Assembly: GCA_000973525.1 (NCBI GenBank)
Contig: CP004391.1
Span: 682,001-746,000 of the forward strand
Reading direction: 5' to 3'
DNA from: Pasteurella multocida subsp. multocida OH4807
GTDB lineage: Bacteria > Pseudomonadota > Gammaproteobacteria > Enterobacterales > Pasteurellaceae
DNA length: 64,000 bases
Shown here in pieces: positions 18,627-29,176 of this stretch; positions within the stretch are counted from its first letter, which is position 1; the number at the start of each line of letters is the position of its first letter. The notes below the pieces were generated by a model. That model searched no databases. It saw nothing but the letters and a program-made list of their open reading frames with translations, and was not told where the DNA came from. Position numbers and translations under genes: made by a program.

Positions 18627-19421
18627 ATGCTCACCTTTTTTCTTATCTGCCTTGCGGTAGGAGCATTCGCAGGCTTTTTAGCAGGTCTATTTGGTATTGG
18701 TGGTGGTTTAATTATTGTTCCGGTTCTTGCTTACTTAATGCCTAAATATATTGGTGTGCCTGAGTCAATGGTAATGGCTTGTGCACTGGGCACCTCTTTC
18801 GCAACCATTATTATTACCAGTTTTTCCTCGGCACAACGACACCATAAGCTTGGTAATGTCGTCTGGGATGTGGTTAAAATCCTCGCACCTGTGATTATGA
18901 TAGCCACATTTATTTCTGGATTTTTTATCAGCTACCTACCAAAAGACGTTTCAGCCAAACTCTTTGCTTGTCTTGTTGTTTACCTATCCATCAAAATGTT
19001 TCTTTCTGTCAAGCCCAAACCTGTAACAAAAGTATTAACCAAAGCGTCCACCGTGATTGCAGGTATCTTCATTGGTATGGCATCTAGTGCAGCAGGGATT
19101 GGTGGAGGTGGCTTTATTGTGCCGTTTTTAAACTCAAGAGGCATTGAAATGAAAAAAGCGATTGGCTCCTCGGCAGTTTGCGGCAGCTTACTCGCACTAG
19201 CTGGCATGTCGAGTTTTATCATTGCAGGTTGGGGAGCAGAAGGCTTGCCTGACTATTTTGTTGGCTATGTCTATTTACCTGCATTATTCGGGATTACACT
19301 CACCTCTATTTTTACATCAAAAATTGGGGCGACTGTCACTTCTATTCTACCTGTTCCCATCTTAAAAAAGGCATTTGCAATCATGCTACTGATTTTAGCG
19401 ATAAACATGATTTTTAAATAA
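18627..19421 (+). CDS. TauE/SafE-family membrane transporter (probable sulfite exporter)
   Basis: 264-aa protein with about eight membrane segments and two TauE/SafE halves, each opening with a Gly-rich motif: AGLFGIGGGLIIVPVL and SSAAGIGGGGFIVPFL. ATG 18627 has AGGGG six bases upstream and starts two bases after the rppH stop. The family exports sulfite or organosulfur anions, but this member's substrate is unknown. Probably co-transcribed with rppH, lgt, thyA and tadA. Confidence 0.85.
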   Translation: MLTFFLICLAVGAFAGFLAGLFGIGGGLIIVPVLAYLMPKYIGVPESMVMACALGTSFATIIITSFSSAQRHHKLGNVVWDVVKILAPVIMIATFISGFFISYLPKDVSAKLFACLVVYLSIKMFLSVKPKPVTKVLTKASTVIAGIFIGMASSAAGIGGGGFIVPFLNSRGIEMKKAIGSSAVCGSLLALAGMSSFIIAGWGAEGLPDYFVGYVYLPALFGITLTSIFTSKIGATVTSILPVPILKKAFAIMLLILAINMIFK

Positions 19422-19430
19422 AGGAATTAT

Positions 19431-20243
19431 ATGCAATCAAATTATTTCTCTTTTCCACAATTTGATCCCGTCATTTTTGAAATGGGTCCAATTGGCTTAC
19501 GCTGGTACGGTTTAATGTATCTTATTGGCTTTATTTTTGCACGATGGTTAGCTGTACGTCGAGCCCGCCGCCCAAATAGCAATTGGACAACCGAACAAGT
19601 AGACAGTTTGTTATTTAACGGCTTTATGGGGGTATTTCTAGGCGGACGAATTGGCTATGTATTTTTCTACCAATTCGATTATTTCCTAGAAGATCCAATG
19701 TATTTATTTCGAATGTGGGAAGGAGGCATGTCATTCCACGGTGGCTTAATCGGGGTAATTTTAGCGATGATTTTAACCGCCAAAAACCAAAAACGTCACT
19801 TTTGGGCAACGGCGGATTTTGTCGCCCCGTTAATTCCTTTTGGCCTAGGTATGGGAAGAATCGGCAACTTTATTAATGATGAACTATGGGGACGTGTCAC
19901 AGATGTACCTTGGGCGGTATTATTTCCTTCTGGAGGGTATTTACCACGCCACCCTTCTCAACTCTACGAATCATTCTTAGAAGGACTAGTATTATTCGTC
20001 ATCTTAAATTGGTTTGTTCAAAAACCACGTCCAACAGGTTCTGTTGCAGGATTATTCCTTGTCTTATATGGTTTGTTCCGATTCATAGTAGAATTTTTTC
20101 GCGAACCCGATTCTCAGCTTGGTCTCTACTTTGGTCAGCACATTTCAATGGGGCAAATTTTATCGATGCCGATGATTATCATTGGGGCAATGATTATTGC
20201 TATAGCTTACAAAAATGCGACGAAAAAAGAGGAAATGTTATGA
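19431..20243 (+). CDS. lgt: Prolipoprotein diacylglyceryl transferase
   Basis: Inner-membrane enzyme that transfers diacylglycerol to the lipobox Cys of prelipoproteins. 270 aa, about seven membrane segments. The Lgt signature around [16 protein letters not shown] is present, and [10 protein letters not shown] holds the essential His. Its stop overlaps the thyA start (ATGA), an arrangement shared with E. coli. Confidence 0.95.
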   Translation: MQSNYFSFPQFDPVIFEMGPIGLRWYGLMYLIGFIFARWLAVRRARRPNSNWTTEQVDSLLFNGFMGVFLGGRIGYVFFYQFDYFLEDPMYLFRMWEGGMSFHGGLIGVILAMILTAKNQKRHFWATADFVAPLIPFGLGMGRIGNFINDELWGRVTDVPWAVLFPSGGYLPRHPSQLYESFLEGLVLFVILNWFVQKPRPTGSVAGLFLVLYGLFRFIVEFFREPDSQLGLYFGQHISMGQILSMPMIIIGAMIIAIAYKNATKKEEML

Positions 20244-21091
20244 AAACATATCTCGCACTCTGCCAACGTATCGTTGATGAAGGAGTATGGATTGAAAATG
20301 CCCGTACAGGAAAACGTTGTTTAACTGTGATTGATGCCGCTCTCACTTATGATGTGGCTAACAATCAATTTCCACTCATCACCACCCGAAAAAGTTATTG
20401 GAAAGCTGCAATTGCAGAGTTTCTTGGCTATATTCGTGGCTATGATAATGCCGCAGACTTCCGTAAACTTGGCACAAAAACTTGGGATGCGAACGCCAAT
20501 GAAAATGAAGCTTGGCTCAATAATCCACACCGTAAAGGACCTGACGATATGGGACGAGTTTATGGCGTACAAGGGCGAGCTTGGCGTAAACCTAACGGGG
20601 AAACGATCGATCAGCTACGTAAAATCGTGAATAATTTGAGTAAAGGCATTGATGACCGCGGCGAGATCATGACGTTTTTCAATCCAGGGGAATTTGATCT
20701 TGGTTGCTTACGTCCTTGTATGCACACCCACACATTCTCGTTATTAGGCGACACACTGTATCTCACCAGTTATCAACGTTCTTGTGATGTACCGCTTGGA
20801 CTCAATTTTAACCAAATTCAAGTATTTACGTTCTTGGCCCTGATGGCACAGATAACTGGCAAGAAACCTGGTCAGGCTTATCATAAAATTATTAACGCAC
20901 ATATTTATGAAGATCAGCTCGATTTAATGAAAAATGTGCAATTAAAACGTGAACCCTATCCTCTGCCGCAATTGGAAATTAACCCAGATATTAAAACCTT
21001 AGAAGACTTAGAAACTTGGGTTACGATGGATGATTTCAAGGTCACGGGTTACCAGTGCCACGAACCAATTAAATATCCGTTTTCTGTTTAA
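20240..21091 (+). CDS. thyA: Thymidylate synthase
   Basis: Converts dUMP to dTMP with methylene-THF. 283 aa from ATG 20240 (GAGG upstream, overlapping the lgt stop). The frame is open about 118 codons further upstream, but that is the lgt gene read in another frame. Conserved landmarks include [14 protein letters not shown] near the N-terminus, RPCMHTHTF with the nucleophilic Cys region, and [15 protein letters not shown]. Confidence 0.95.
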   Translation: MKTYLALCQRIVDEGVWIENARTGKRCLTVIDAALTYDVANNQFPLITTRKSYWKAAIAEFLGYIRGYDNAADFRKLGTKTWDANANENEAWLNNPHRKGPDDMGRVYGVQGRAWRKPNGETIDQLRKIVNNLSKGIDDRGEIMTFFNPGEFDLGCLRPCMHTHTFSLLGDTLYLTSYQRSCDVPLGLNFNQIQVFTFLALMAQITGKKPGQAYHKIINAHIYEDQLDLMKNVQLKREPYPLPQLEINPDIKTLEDLETWVTMDDFKVTGYQCHEPIKYPFSV

Positions 21092-21105
21092 TCTTTGAGG
21101 TAAAT

Positions 21106-21615
21106 GTGCGGTCAGACTCAGACGAAAAATGGATGCGTTATGCCCTTGAATTAGCAGACAAGGCAGAAGCTTTAGGTGAAATTCCAGTTGGTGCAGTACT
21201 GGTCGATGACGAGGGAAATATTCTCGGCGAAGGCTGGAACTTATCGATTACTGACTCTGATCCTACCGCCCATGCTGAAATCGTTGCCTTACGCCGAGGT
21301 GGTAAAAGCTTACACAACTACCGTCTACTGAATACGACCCTTTATGTCACCCTTGAGCCTTGCACGATGTGTGCGGGTGCAATTTTACATAGTCGTATTA
21401 AACGCTTGGTCTTTGGCGCTTCCGATTATAAAACGGGGGCAGTCGGCTCACGTTTTCACTTTTTCGATAACTATAAAATGAATCATTATGTTGAGATAAC
21501 CGCGGGTGTACTGCAAGAAGCATGTAGTCAAAAACTGAGTGCTTTTTTTCAAAAACGGCGTGAACAGAAAAAAGCGCATAAATTCAAGACAGATGAAAAA
21601 CGGTATCCTGAATAA
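21106..21615 (+). CDS. tadA: tRNA-specific adenosine deaminase TadA
   Basis: Makes inosine at tRNA-Arg position 34. 169 aa from GTG 21106, with GAGG upstream. Zinc and catalytic motifs: TAHAEI (His, Glu) and LEPCTMCAGAI (two Cys). The C-terminal tail is Lys-rich. Fourteen bases after thyA, ending at a strong terminator, so it is probably the last gene of rppH-tauE-lgt-thyA-tadA. Confidence 0.95.
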   Translation: MRSDSDEKWMRYALELADKAEALGEIPVGAVLVDDEGNILGEGWNLSITDSDPTAHAEIVALRRGGKSLHNYRLLNTTLYVTLEPCTMCAGAILHSRIKRLVFGASDYKTGAVGSRFHFFDNYKMNHYVEITAGVLQEACSQKLSAFFQKRREQKKAHKFKTDEKRYPE

Positions 21616-21642
21616 AAGGCTAATCAATTGATTAGCCTTTTC
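21614..21642. terminator. Bidirectional terminator tadA / pflA
   Basis: AAAAGGCTAATCA / TGATTAGCCTTTT, an almost loop-free perfect inverted repeat between convergent genes. Confidence 0.92.
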
Positions 21643-21661
21643 TCTATGTGTAGAAATACAT

Positions 21662-22402
21662 TTAATATTTCACAATATGCCCGTATCCTTCCAGAATCGT
21701 TTTAATATGTTCTAGGGATTCTTTAGTAGGTGGTGCAACATCTTCGAGTTCGTATTTTTCCCCCATTGCTTCCCATTTATGCGCACCTAAACGATGGTAA
21801 GGCAAGAGCTCAACCTTCTCGATATTTTTCATCTCTTTAATAAAGTTACCCAGTAAATGAATATCTTCATCTGCATCAGTATAACCAGGCACCACTACAT
21901 AACGAATCCAAACAGGCTGATTACGTTTTGCTAAATATTGTGCAAATTCAAGTGTACGTTTATTCGGAACACCAATTAAGTGTTGGTGAATCGTATCATT
22001 AAGTTGTTTGAGATCTAACAAAACCAGATCAGTAACATCCATTAATTCGTCAATGACATGATCATAATTGCGCACAAAACCATTTGTATCAAGACAAGTA
22101 TGGATCCCTTGTTCTTTACATGCTCGGAACCAATCTCGAACAAATTCAGCTTGTAAAACCGCCTCACCACCAGAAGCGGTCACGCCACCTCCCGAGGCTT
22201 TCATGAAATGGCGATACGTGACCACTTCCTTCATTAATTCCTCAACCGTAATTTCTTTGCCAGCATGCAAATCCCAGGTATCTCGGTTATGGCAGTATTT
22301 ACAGCGCATCAAGCAGCCTTGTAAAAATAAAATGAAACGGATCCCTGGTCCATCGACCGTTCCACAAGACTCAAATGAATGAATTTTTCCCACAATAGAC
22401 AT
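21662..22402 (-). CDS. pflA: Pyruvate formate-lyase activating enzyme
   Basis: Radical-SAM enzyme that installs the glycyl radical on PflB (and on GrcA). 246 aa from ATG 22402, identical in length to E. coli PflA. Cluster motif [14 protein letters not shown] (C-x3-C-x2-C) near residue 30, followed by the conserved [11 protein letters not shown] block. Here the autotransporter gene separates it from pflB, unlike the adjacent E. coli layout, so it is probably transcribed alone. Confidence 0.96.
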   Translation of the reverse strand: MSIVGKIHSFESCGTVDGPGIRFILFLQGCLMRCKYCHNRDTWDLHAGKEITVEELMKEVVTYRHFMKASGGGVTASGGEAVLQAEFVRDWFRACKEQGIHTCLDTNGFVRNYDHVIDELMDVTDLVLLDLKQLNDTIHQHLIGVPNKRTLEFAQYLAKRNQPVWIRYVVVPGYTDADEDIHLLGNFIKEMKNIEKVELLPYHRLGAHKWEAMGEKYELEDVAPPTKESLEHIKTILEGYGHIVKY

Positions 22403-22492
22403 AATCAATCCTTCAAAAAATTTTGCTTATTATAATCGAAATTTAAGCAGAGTGTTGTGAATTATTTGAGCAGGTTCGGTAGATTGTGAGCT

Positions 22493-22527
22493 AAAAAACT
22501 CGGTATTTGTGCTAACAAACACCGAGT
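22493..22527 (-). terminator. Terminator after the GDSL autotransporter gene
   Basis: Minus strand ACTCGGTGTTTGT-loop-ACAAATACCGAGT followed by TTTTT. Confidence 0.85.
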
Positions 22528-22562
22528 AATATCCTCAGGAGCAACTATTTATAATGATAAAA

Positions 22563-24602
22563 CTAAAAGGCTAATCCTATACTTGCTTGAAAGCGTGTAT
22601 TTGAGAGAGCATCTTTTCGTCCCAGATCACGACTTAAACCAATATTGGCATAAACATTACTGTCCATTGGTTTAAACTGCAAACCTGCTACGAGATTCAG
22701 CCAAGCCTTATCTTGCTGTTCAAGTTGAGTACTAAACAGACTTCCATTTAAGCCTGCCTTAAGCATAGGAATCGCATTATTCCATTCATTCACCCAACGG
22801 GCTGTGACATAAGGTTGCCATGTGGCTGCATCATAACGCAAATCGATACCCACTCCACTTCTTACACTATGGACACGACGACTTGCAAATTGCATTTTAG
22901 TCATACCTTGATTACGTTCACTAAATGCCGCAATATCTGTTTTAGTCTTATAGATATCTGCAATCAATGCTAGTGCCACATCCTGTAATGCCCATTCATA
23001 GCCCGCGAATAAGCCCATACTTAGACTGTCAGCCTCTGTTTCACCAGATTGATGATGCGTCGACTGCCCAATACGCGCAACACGATTGGTAGCAAATTGA
23101 GTCGTATTTGATTGGAGAGCGCCACCGACCCACCACGTCGTTGCATCATAACGAAGTGCGGTACTTAACACACGATTTTTACTCGCAACGTTAATCAACC
23201 CTTGTTGTACATCTTGTTTTTGTTGACTGGCGACCACAGTAAGTTGCCACTGAGGGTTAAATTGAACCTTCACCCCAATATGCAAGCTCTTTCCTCCCGC
23301 TTGTGTTTGATATGCCACTAGCGTATCAACGGTTTCGGCTTCTTGTATGTTGAAACGATTACGGTTACTTTCTGTACGCGTAAAATCCAAGGCAAGATCT
23401 GTTTGTTGCTGAGCCAATTGGGCAAGTACGCCCATCTGTTTTGGTGTCTGTAAAACATTCATCATATAATCAGACATCGCTTGATGTGCCGTTGGTCCTG
23501 GGTGGAAACTATCAGCAAATAAACGTTGATTTGCGACTGTTTGATCAGTGGGTTGGCAGGCTGCTTGGTTAGGATCTGCCGTACTCCCTGCACAAGCAAC
23601 TGTTGTCGTATTCGTAATCCCATATTCTGCAGGGCGAGCAATCATATCTTTTAATAAACTGTCCGTATCGATACGTACTACATTTTCTCCCGCTTGATTC
23701 AGAGCAGTAGTAATACTCGCATTTAAGAGGGCTGTTGCTTGTGCGGCTTGTTGAACAATCTCTTGATATTCTTTAATTAGCGTATTAGCAATGCTTTCTG
23801 CATTATAACCTTTAGCAGACAGTGCTAGCTTTGTTAAAGGCCAACGGCTATTATAAAAATCCGTTGCCGCTTTCTTTAATACCGCAATACGATGTTGTTC
23901 AAATTCATCAGCATTTTGTGTTGGTTGAACCAAAATTTGCTCAACTGCTCCTTTAAAACTAGCAATAAAATCCCCTTTTTTGATAAAACCATAAGAACTA
24001 GATTGGATTTGCTCCCCTGCTGCCTCACCTAATTTATCAAAAAACTCAGGAGTATAGGTAACATTTGGGATGGTGGGAGCAATAATCTGAGTTACGCCCG
24101 CTTGCTGTAACACTGCCCATTGTTGCGCCATGGTTTGCGCCATTGCATTAATACTGCTTAACACATAAGCTTGCTTCTCTTCTGGTGTTTTCTTAGTGAC
24201 AGCAGTTGCAAGAACTGTTGCTAAATCATTACCCCCAGCCCACAGAATATGTAATGCCTCTTTTTTCACTGGTGTTTGCAAATAGGTGGCAACTTGATTT
24301 GCCAACACTAAATTTGCTTGCTGCTCAGTTTTAGTATTGTTACTTCCAACAATCACACCGCCACTATAAGCATAACTTGATCCACCTTGGGTAGAAGGAG
24401 TGAGTTTTCCACCTAATGCTTGAGCAAGATACTCATCATAAAGATAATGATATTGTCCATTTGCATTTAAATAAGACGCTTTTTTATTCCAATTTGTTTG
24501 CCCCATATCACTCAAACTGTCACCGAATACCACCACCTCTTGCGCAGAGATCACAGAACTGAATGAACACAATAATGCTAATGAAAGTGTCTTAATTTTC
24601 AC
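22563..24602 (-). CDS. GDSL-esterase autotransporter
   Basis: Outer-membrane esterase/lipase of the EstA type, 679 aa. Signal peptide about 1-20 (VISA|QE). The passenger carries the SGNH blocks: VFGDSLSDMG (nucleophile Ser29), AGGND (Asn125), and the Asp364/His367 pair in ADSFHPG. Residues about 410-679 form the type V beta-barrel, ending in the required aromatic (GLAF). A Cys pair (336, 349) lies in the passenger. It is not linked to secretion genes. The start is GTG with AAAGGA upstream. Related proteins hydrolyse lipids or short-chain esters and affect adhesion; the substrate here is unknown. Confidence 0.92.
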   Translation of the reverse strand: MKIKTLSLALLCSFSSVISAQEVVVFGDSLSDMGQTNWNKKASYLNANGQYHYLYDEYLAQALGGKLTPSTQGGSSYAYSGGVIVGSNNTKTEQQANLVLANQVATYLQTPVKKEALHILWAGGNDLATVLATAVTKKTPEEKQAYVLSSINAMAQTMAQQWAVLQQAGVTQIIAPTIPNVTYTPEFFDKLGEAAGEQIQSSSYGFIKKGDFIASFKGAVEQILVQPTQNADEFEQHRIAVLKKAATDFYNSRWPLTKLALSAKGYNAESIANTLIKEYQEIVQQAAQATALLNASITTALNQAGENVVRIDTDSLLKDMIARPAEYGITNTTTVACAGSTADPNQAACQPTDQTVANQRLFADSFHPGPTAHQAMSDYMMNVLQTPKQMGVLAQLAQQQTDLALDFTRTESNRNRFNIQEAETVDTLVAYQTQAGGKSLHIGVKVQFNPQWQLTVVASQQKQDVQQGLINVASKNRVLSTALRYDATTWWVGGALQSNTTQFATNRVARIGQSTHHQSGETEADSLSMGLFAGYEWALQDVALALIADIYKTKTDIAAFSERNQGMTKMQFASRRVHSVRSGVGIDLRYDAATWQPYVTARWVNEWNNAIPMLKAGLNGSLFSTQLEQQDKAWLNLVAGLQFKPMDSNVYANIGLSRDLGRKDALSNTRFQASIGLAF

Positions 24603-24680
24603 AATAAAATCCTTTAATAATTAAGTAGTAAGTAAAATTTGACAAGATAATACGGTGGTCACTCAAGAATACCTAGACAG

Positions 24681-24692
24681 ACCAGTACTGGT
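24681..24692. promoter_or_regulatory. Perfect 12-bp palindrome upstream of the GDSL autotransporter
   Basis: ACCAGTACTGGT, centred about 84 bp before the autotransporter start. Looks like an operator; the binding protein is unknown. Confidence 0.4.
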
Positions 24693-24730
24693 ATGAACAG
24701 GTAAAATAAATAGAGGTCAGAGCTCAGAAC

Positions 24731-24768
24731 AAAAAAGCCTCTGTGCTTTTACACAGAGGCTTATGTTT
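24731..24768 (-). terminator. Terminator of pflB
   Basis: Minus strand AAGCCTCTGTG-TAAAAG-CACAGAGGCTT followed by TTTTG, just past the pflB stop. Confidence 0.9.
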
Positions 24769-24788
24769 TGAATGAATATTAAGCGTAA

Positions 24789-27113
24789 TTACATCGCTTG
24801 AGTGAATGTACGAGTAATTACGTCTTGTTGCTGCTCTTTCGTTAATGAGTTGAAACGTACTGCATAACCAGAAACACGGATGGTTAACTGAGGATATTTC
24901 TCTGGGTTTTCCATCGCATCTAATAACATTTCACGGTTCATTACGTTCACATTTAAGTGCTGACCACCTTCGATGGTTGCTTCGTGGTGGAAGTAACCGT
25001 CCATTAAGCCTGCAAGGTTACGTTTTTGTGCTTCGTAATCTTTACCTAATGCATTTGGTACGATTGAGAAGGTGTATGAAATACCGTCTTTCGCATACGC
25101 AAATGGTAATTTAGCAACAGATGTTAATGACGCTACCGCACCTTTTTGGTCACGACCGTGCATTGGGTTCGCACCTGGTCCGAATGGCGCACCTGAGCGA
25201 CGACCATCTGGTGTGTTACCTGTTTTCTTACCATATACCACGTTAGAAGTGATAGTAAGAACAGATTGAGTTGGAACAGCGTTACGATATGTACCCAATT
25301 TTTGGATTTTCTTCATAAAGCGTTCAACTAAGTCACACGCGATTTCGTCTACACGGTTATCGTTGTTACCGAATTGTGGATATTCACCTTCGATTTCAAA
25401 GTCGATTGCCACGTTTTTCGCAACACCAACAACTTCACCCGCTTTGTTTTTGATTTCGATGTCGCCACGAACTGGTTTCACTTTCGCATATTTAATTGCA
25501 GATAATGAGTCAGCTGCCACAGAAAGACCCGCGATACCACACGCCATTGTGCGGAATACATCACGATCGTGAAGAGCCATTAATGCAGCTTCATATGCAT
25601 ATTTATCATGCATAAAGTGAATGATGTTCAATGCTGTTACGTATTGTTTTGCTAACCAATCCATAAAGCTGTCTAAGCGAGTCATGACATCTTCATAATC
25701 TAAGTATTCGCTTGTGATTGGCTCTGATTTCGGTCCAACTTGGTCACCTGATTTCTCATCCACACCACCGTTGATTGCGTATAACAAGGTTTTCGCTAAG
25801 TTTGCACGCGCACCGAAGAATTGCATCATTTTACCTACGATCATTGGTGATACGCAGCAAGCGATCGCATAGTCATCGTTTTGGAAGTCAGGACGCATTA
25901 AGTCATCGTTTTCATACTGAACAGATGACGTATCGATAGAGACTTTAGCTGCATAGCGTTTGAAACCTTCTGGTAATTTTTCAGACCAAAGAATTGTTAA
26001 GTTTGGTTCTGGAGAAGGGCCCATCGTGTAAAGGGTGTGTAAGATACGGAAGCTGTTTTTGGTGACTAATGTACGACCATCTAAGCCCATACCAGCTAAT
26101 GTTTCAGTTGCCCACATTGGGTCACCAGAGAATAATTGATCGTATTCTGGCGTACGTAAGAAACGTACCATACGTAATTTCATGACTAAATGGTCAATTA
26201 ACTCTTGTGCTTCTTGTTCTGTGATTTTGCCTGCTTTTAAGTCACGCTCGATATAGATATCTAAGAATGTAGAAACACGACCGAATGACATTGCAGCACC
26301 ATTTTGAGATTTAACTGCAGCAAGGTATGCAAAGTAAGTCCATTGAACCGCTTCGTGTGCGTTAGTTGCTGGACCAGAAATGTCATAACCATAAGAGGCT
26401 GCCATTTCTTTCATTTTACCTAAAGCGCGGTGTTGTTCTGCGATTTCTTCACGTAATTGAATTGTTGCTTGGATATCTTCGCCACGCTCTAATTTGTCTT
26501 GTAATGAAGTAAATTGTTTGAATTTATCTTTCATTAAGAAGTCTGCACCGTAAAGTGCCATACGACGATAGTCACCGATGATACGACCACGACCATAAGC
26601 ATCTGGAAGACCAGTGATTACGCCTGATTTACGGCAACGTAAGATATCTGGCGTGTAAACATCGAATACACCTTGGTTGTGTGTTTTACGATATTCAGTA
26701 AAGATTTGTTCGACTTCAGGTTTTAATTCGCGACGGTAAACTTTACAAGAACCTTTCACCATATTGATACCACCAAACGGCATAATTGCACGTTTTAAAG
26801 GCGCATCAGTTTGAAGACCAACGATTTTCTCTAAGTTTTTATCGATATAACCTGGTGCGTGAGAAGTGATTGTTGATGGAGTGTCACAGTCGATGTCATA
26901 CGGCTCGTGAGTTTTATTCTCAACTTTGATTTTCTCCATTACGTCATTCCATAATTTTGTTGTCGCTTCAGTTGCGTCAGCTAAGAATGACTCATCACCT
27001 TCATACGGGGTATAGTTTTTTTGGATAAAATCACGAACGTTCACTTCAGTTTGCCATTCACCTGCTGCAAACCCTTCCCAAGCTTTTTGTTGCGCTTCCG
27101 TTAATTGACTCAT
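24789..27113 (-). CDS. pflB: Pyruvate formate-lyase
   Basis: Glycyl-radical enzyme converting pyruvate and CoA to acetyl-CoA and formate in anaerobic growth. 774 aa. Active-site pair in AIACCVSPM; glycyl-radical loop [13 protein letters not shown] near the C-terminus. The last ~64 residues are nearly identical in pattern to GrcA, encoded at 35752. 102 bp separate it from focA upstream, so it may have its own promoter and also receive focA read-through. Confidence 0.98.
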   Translation of the reverse strand: MSQLTEAQQKAWEGFAAGEWQTEVNVRDFIQKNYTPYEGDESFLADATEATTKLWNDVMEKIKVENKTHEPYDIDCDTPSTITSHAPGYIDKNLEKIVGLQTDAPLKRAIMPFGGINMVKGSCKVYRRELKPEVEQIFTEYRKTHNQGVFDVYTPDILRCRKSGVITGLPDAYGRGRIIGDYRRMALYGADFLMKDKFKQFTSLQDKLERGEDIQATIQLREEIAEQHRALGKMKEMAASYGYDISGPATNAHEAVQWTYFAYLAAVKSQNGAAMSFGRVSTFLDIYIERDLKAGKITEQEAQELIDHLVMKLRMVRFLRTPEYDQLFSGDPMWATETLAGMGLDGRTLVTKNSFRILHTLYTMGPSPEPNLTILWSEKLPEGFKRYAAKVSIDTSSVQYENDDLMRPDFQNDDYAIACCVSPMIVGKMMQFFGARANLAKTLLYAINGGVDEKSGDQVGPKSEPITSEYLDYEDVMTRLDSFMDWLAKQYVTALNIIHFMHDKYAYEAALMALHDRDVFRTMACGIAGLSVAADSLSAIKYAKVKPVRGDIEIKNKAGEVVGVAKNVAIDFEIEGEYPQFGNNDNRVDEIACDLVERFMKKIQKLGTYRNAVPTQSVLTITSNVVYGKKTGNTPDGRRSGAPFGPGANPMHGRDQKGAVASLTSVAKLPFAYAKDGISYTFSIVPNALGKDYEAQKRNLAGLMDGYFHHEATIEGGQHLNVNVMNREMLLDAMENPEKYPQLTIRVSGYAVRFNSLTKEQQQDVITRTFTQAM

Positions 27114-27191
27114 ATTGAATTACCTTCTATTAAATGAAATAAAGAAATCTGTTATACCTACACAAAGCGAATCAAACTCACATCAAAACTG

Positions 27192-27200
27192 ACCGCACTT
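27192..27200 (-). other. DNA uptake signal core between focA and pflB
   Basis: accgcactt in the 102-bp focA-pflB spacer. Confidence 0.85.
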
Positions 27201-27215
27201 TGCAACCGAAATGAT

Positions 27216-28067
27216 TTAATGTGGGCGATTAATGTACCACTGGGCTAATGCCACACAGCAAGCGCCACCCACGATGTTCCCCAACGTCACGGGAATTAAA
27301 TTTTTTACAACAAAATGATAGACATCTAAATCTGCAAATTGAGCTGGATCCATTGCAATCGCTTGCCAAAATTCAGGAGAAGCTAAATGTGCGATCATCA
27401 TTCCCATTGGAATCATAAACATATTCGCCACGCTATGCTCAAATCCAGACGCCACAAACATAGAAATTGGTAAAATCATAATGATTGCTTTATCTAATAA
27501 TGTTTTACCTGCGTAAGTCATCCACACCGCAATACACACCATAATGTTACAGAAAATGCCTAGTGCAAAGGCTTCTGTCCATGTGTGATGAATTTTATGT
27601 TGCGCTGTTTTTAAAATCGTTAAGCCCCATTGCCCATTGGCCGCCATGATTTGCCCCGCAAACCAAGTCAGCAAGACAATAAAAATTGCCCCTGCAAAAT
27701 TACCAAAATACACTACGATCCAGTTACGTAACATTTGAGTCGTCGTAATACGCCCGCTTACACGTGCAACCGCAGTCATGGTAGATGAAGTAAATAATTC
27801 TGAACCACAGACAACGACCATAATTACACCAAGAGAGAAAACGATTCCACCCACTAACTTAGTTAGCCCCCAAGGTGCATCGCCGTTTCCAGTTTGAGTC
27901 GTTGCGTAAAAGACAAAGGCTATCGCAATAAATGCGCCTGCGGGAATAGCAGAGAAGAAAGAATAGCGTTGTTTTTTGGTGGCTTTATAAACACCGACAT
28001 CTTCGCCAATCTGTGCCATTTTTGCAGGTGGCACAATGCAGGTTGACGTTGAATCTTCACTTTTCAT
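27216..28067 (-). CDS. focA: Formate channel FocA
   Basis: Pentameric formate/nitrite-type channel for formate exchange. 283 aa from ATG 28067, which has GGGAGA six bases upstream; the GTG six bases earlier overlaps that site. N-terminal switch region IVPPAKMAQIGEDVGVYKA is as in E. coli FocA; six membrane segments, with ASGFEHSVANMFMIPMG carrying the conserved pore His. Upstream of pflB, the conserved focA-pflB unit. Confidence 0.95.
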   Translation of the reverse strand: MKSEDSTSTCIVPPAKMAQIGEDVGVYKATKKQRYSFFSAIPAGAFIAIAFVFYATTQTGNGDAPWGLTKLVGGIVFSLGVIMVVVCGSELFTSSTMTAVARVSGRITTTQMLRNWIVVYFGNFAGAIFIVLLTWFAGQIMAANGQWGLTILKTAQHKIHHTWTEAFALGIFCNIMVCIAVWMTYAGKTLLDKAIIMILPISMFVASGFEHSVANMFMIPMGMMIAHLASPEFWQAIAMDPAQFADLDVYHFVVKNLIPVTLGNIVGGACCVALAQWYINRPH

Positions 28068-28337
28068 TCTCACTCTCCCTTGATATGAATCTCATTATGA
28101 TCGCGTACACTTCTCATCATGCGAAATGACGAATAATTTAAAAAAATTTTATTTTTTATAAGATTTGTTAATTATAGGGAGTTTTACACCAAAATAAAAG
28201 CATTTTACCGTTTAAAAAACGATCAAAACAAAAATTCCTTACGCCAGATCAATTTATCCAAAAAATTCATTATAAATCAAATAATTAACATTAAAATAAA
28301 ATTTTTACAACAAGCTATTAACATTCATTTTTTAAGC

Positions 28338-28361
28338 TTGTTTAAATTAAATTTTAAACAA
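28338..28361. repeat. 24-bp interrupted dyad
   Basis: TTGTTTAAA and its exact reverse complement TTTAAACAA separated by six bases, about 100 bp upstream of hinT. Confidence 0.6.
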
Positions 28362-28381
28362 AAAAAGTCCTAAATAAAACG

Positions 28382-28411
28382 GGTGCAAAAAATTGCTATT
28401 TTGCGCTTTTT
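28382..28411 (+). terminator. Terminator-like hairpin upstream of hinT
   Basis: GTGCAAAA / TTTTGCGC around an 8-nt loop followed by TTTTTC, ending about 50 bp before the hinT ATG. No plus-strand gene lies upstream. Confidence 0.45.
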
Positions 28412-28461
28412 CTGTTAAAAAATGCAGATAATTTTGTCTCATAGAAGAAAGGATAAGGGTC

Positions 28462-28812
28462 ATGGCTGAAGAAACCATTTTTAGTAAAATTATTCGTCGA
28501 GAAATCCCAGCAAATATTGTTTATCAAGACGATTTAGTCACGGCATTTCGTGATATCTCTCCGCAAGCCAAAACGCACATATTAATTATCCCAAATAAAT
28601 TAATTCCGACCGTGAATGATGTCTGTGAACAAGACGAATTAACACTGGGTCGTTTATTTACTGTCGCCGCCAAACTGGCTAAGCAAGAAGGGATTGCTGA
28701 AGATGGTTATCGTTTGATCGTAAACTGTAATAAACACGGTGGACAAGAAGTTTTCCATCTCCATATGCACCTTGTCGGTGGTGAACCATTAGGCAGGATG
28801 TTAGCAAAATAA
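28462..28812 (+). CDS. hinT: Purine nucleoside phosphoramidase HinT (HIT family)
   Basis: 116-aa HIT protein that hydrolyses AMP-lysine and related phosphoramidates. The catalytic histidine triad is [10 protein letters not shown] near the C-terminus. Its stop overlaps the ycfL start by one base; hinT-ycfL-(lpoB)-nagZ synteny is shared with E. coli. Confidence 0.95.
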   Translation: MAEETIFSKIIRREIPANIVYQDDLVTAFRDISPQAKTHILIIPNKLIPTVNDVCEQDELTLGRLFTVAAKLAKQEGIAEDGYRLIVNCNKHGGQEVFHLHMHLVGGEPLGRMLAK

Positions 28813-29162
28813 TGAAAAAACTCACCGCACTTTTTCTCACTGGTTTTCTTATGGTTGGTTGTAGTAGCTATAAACCAACCAGTTTATTACACACAACTCA
28901 ACCGATTCTCAACATCGAAGCGGATGCAGAGCCTATCATAGAAGCTCAGGTATCCCCTCATTCAGCTTGGATTAAAAATAAGAGTAAGCAACCTCATGAT
29001 CTCACTTATCGTCTGTTCTGGTATGACGAACAAGGCGTTTCACAGCAAGAGCTTGCGCCCTCGTACAGATTACGGTTGAATGCTGATGAGAAACAGCGCA
29101 TCGAACTTAACAAACCGACTGAAAAAAGTGCGAATTATCGTTTATACATCCGCTTAAAATAA
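28812..29162 (+). CDS. ycfL: YcfL-family lipoprotein (DUF1425)
   Basis: 116-aa lipoprotein: lipobox MVGC with Cys17, then the DUF1425-like beta-sandwich seen in YcfL ([18 protein letters not shown]). The role is unknown. It sits between hinT and nagZ as in enterobacteria, but lpoB and thiK are missing from the interval. An uptake core at 28824-28832 is embedded in the signal-peptide codons. Confidence 0.85.
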   Translation: MKKLTALFLTGFLMVGCSSYKPTSLLHTTQPILNIEADAEPIIEAQVSPHSAWIKNKSKQPHDLTYRLFWYDEQGVSQQELAPSYRLRLNADEKQRIELNKPTEKSANYRLYIRLK

Positions 29163-29176
29163 AAGGCGTCCCCATT

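Larger units (their letters stand above)
28074..28461. other. 388-bp gene-free, very AT-rich focA-hinT promoter region
   Basis: Holds the divergent leaders of focA and hinT. I see a 24-bp dyad at 28338-28361 and a terminator-like hairpin at 28382-28411, and no ORF. No full FNR box is visible although focA-pflB is FNR-controlled in relatives; only half sites such as ATCAA occur. Confidence 0.6.

Noticed and set aside
19886..20239. Long N-terminal extension of thyA (401-codon frame)
   Set aside because: It is lgt read in another frame; ThyA begins at ATG 20240 with a ribosome site and normal length.
28080..28093. TTGATATGAATCTC as an FNR box for focA
   Set aside because: Only the left half matches and it is 13 bp from the start codon, inside the ribosome-binding region.
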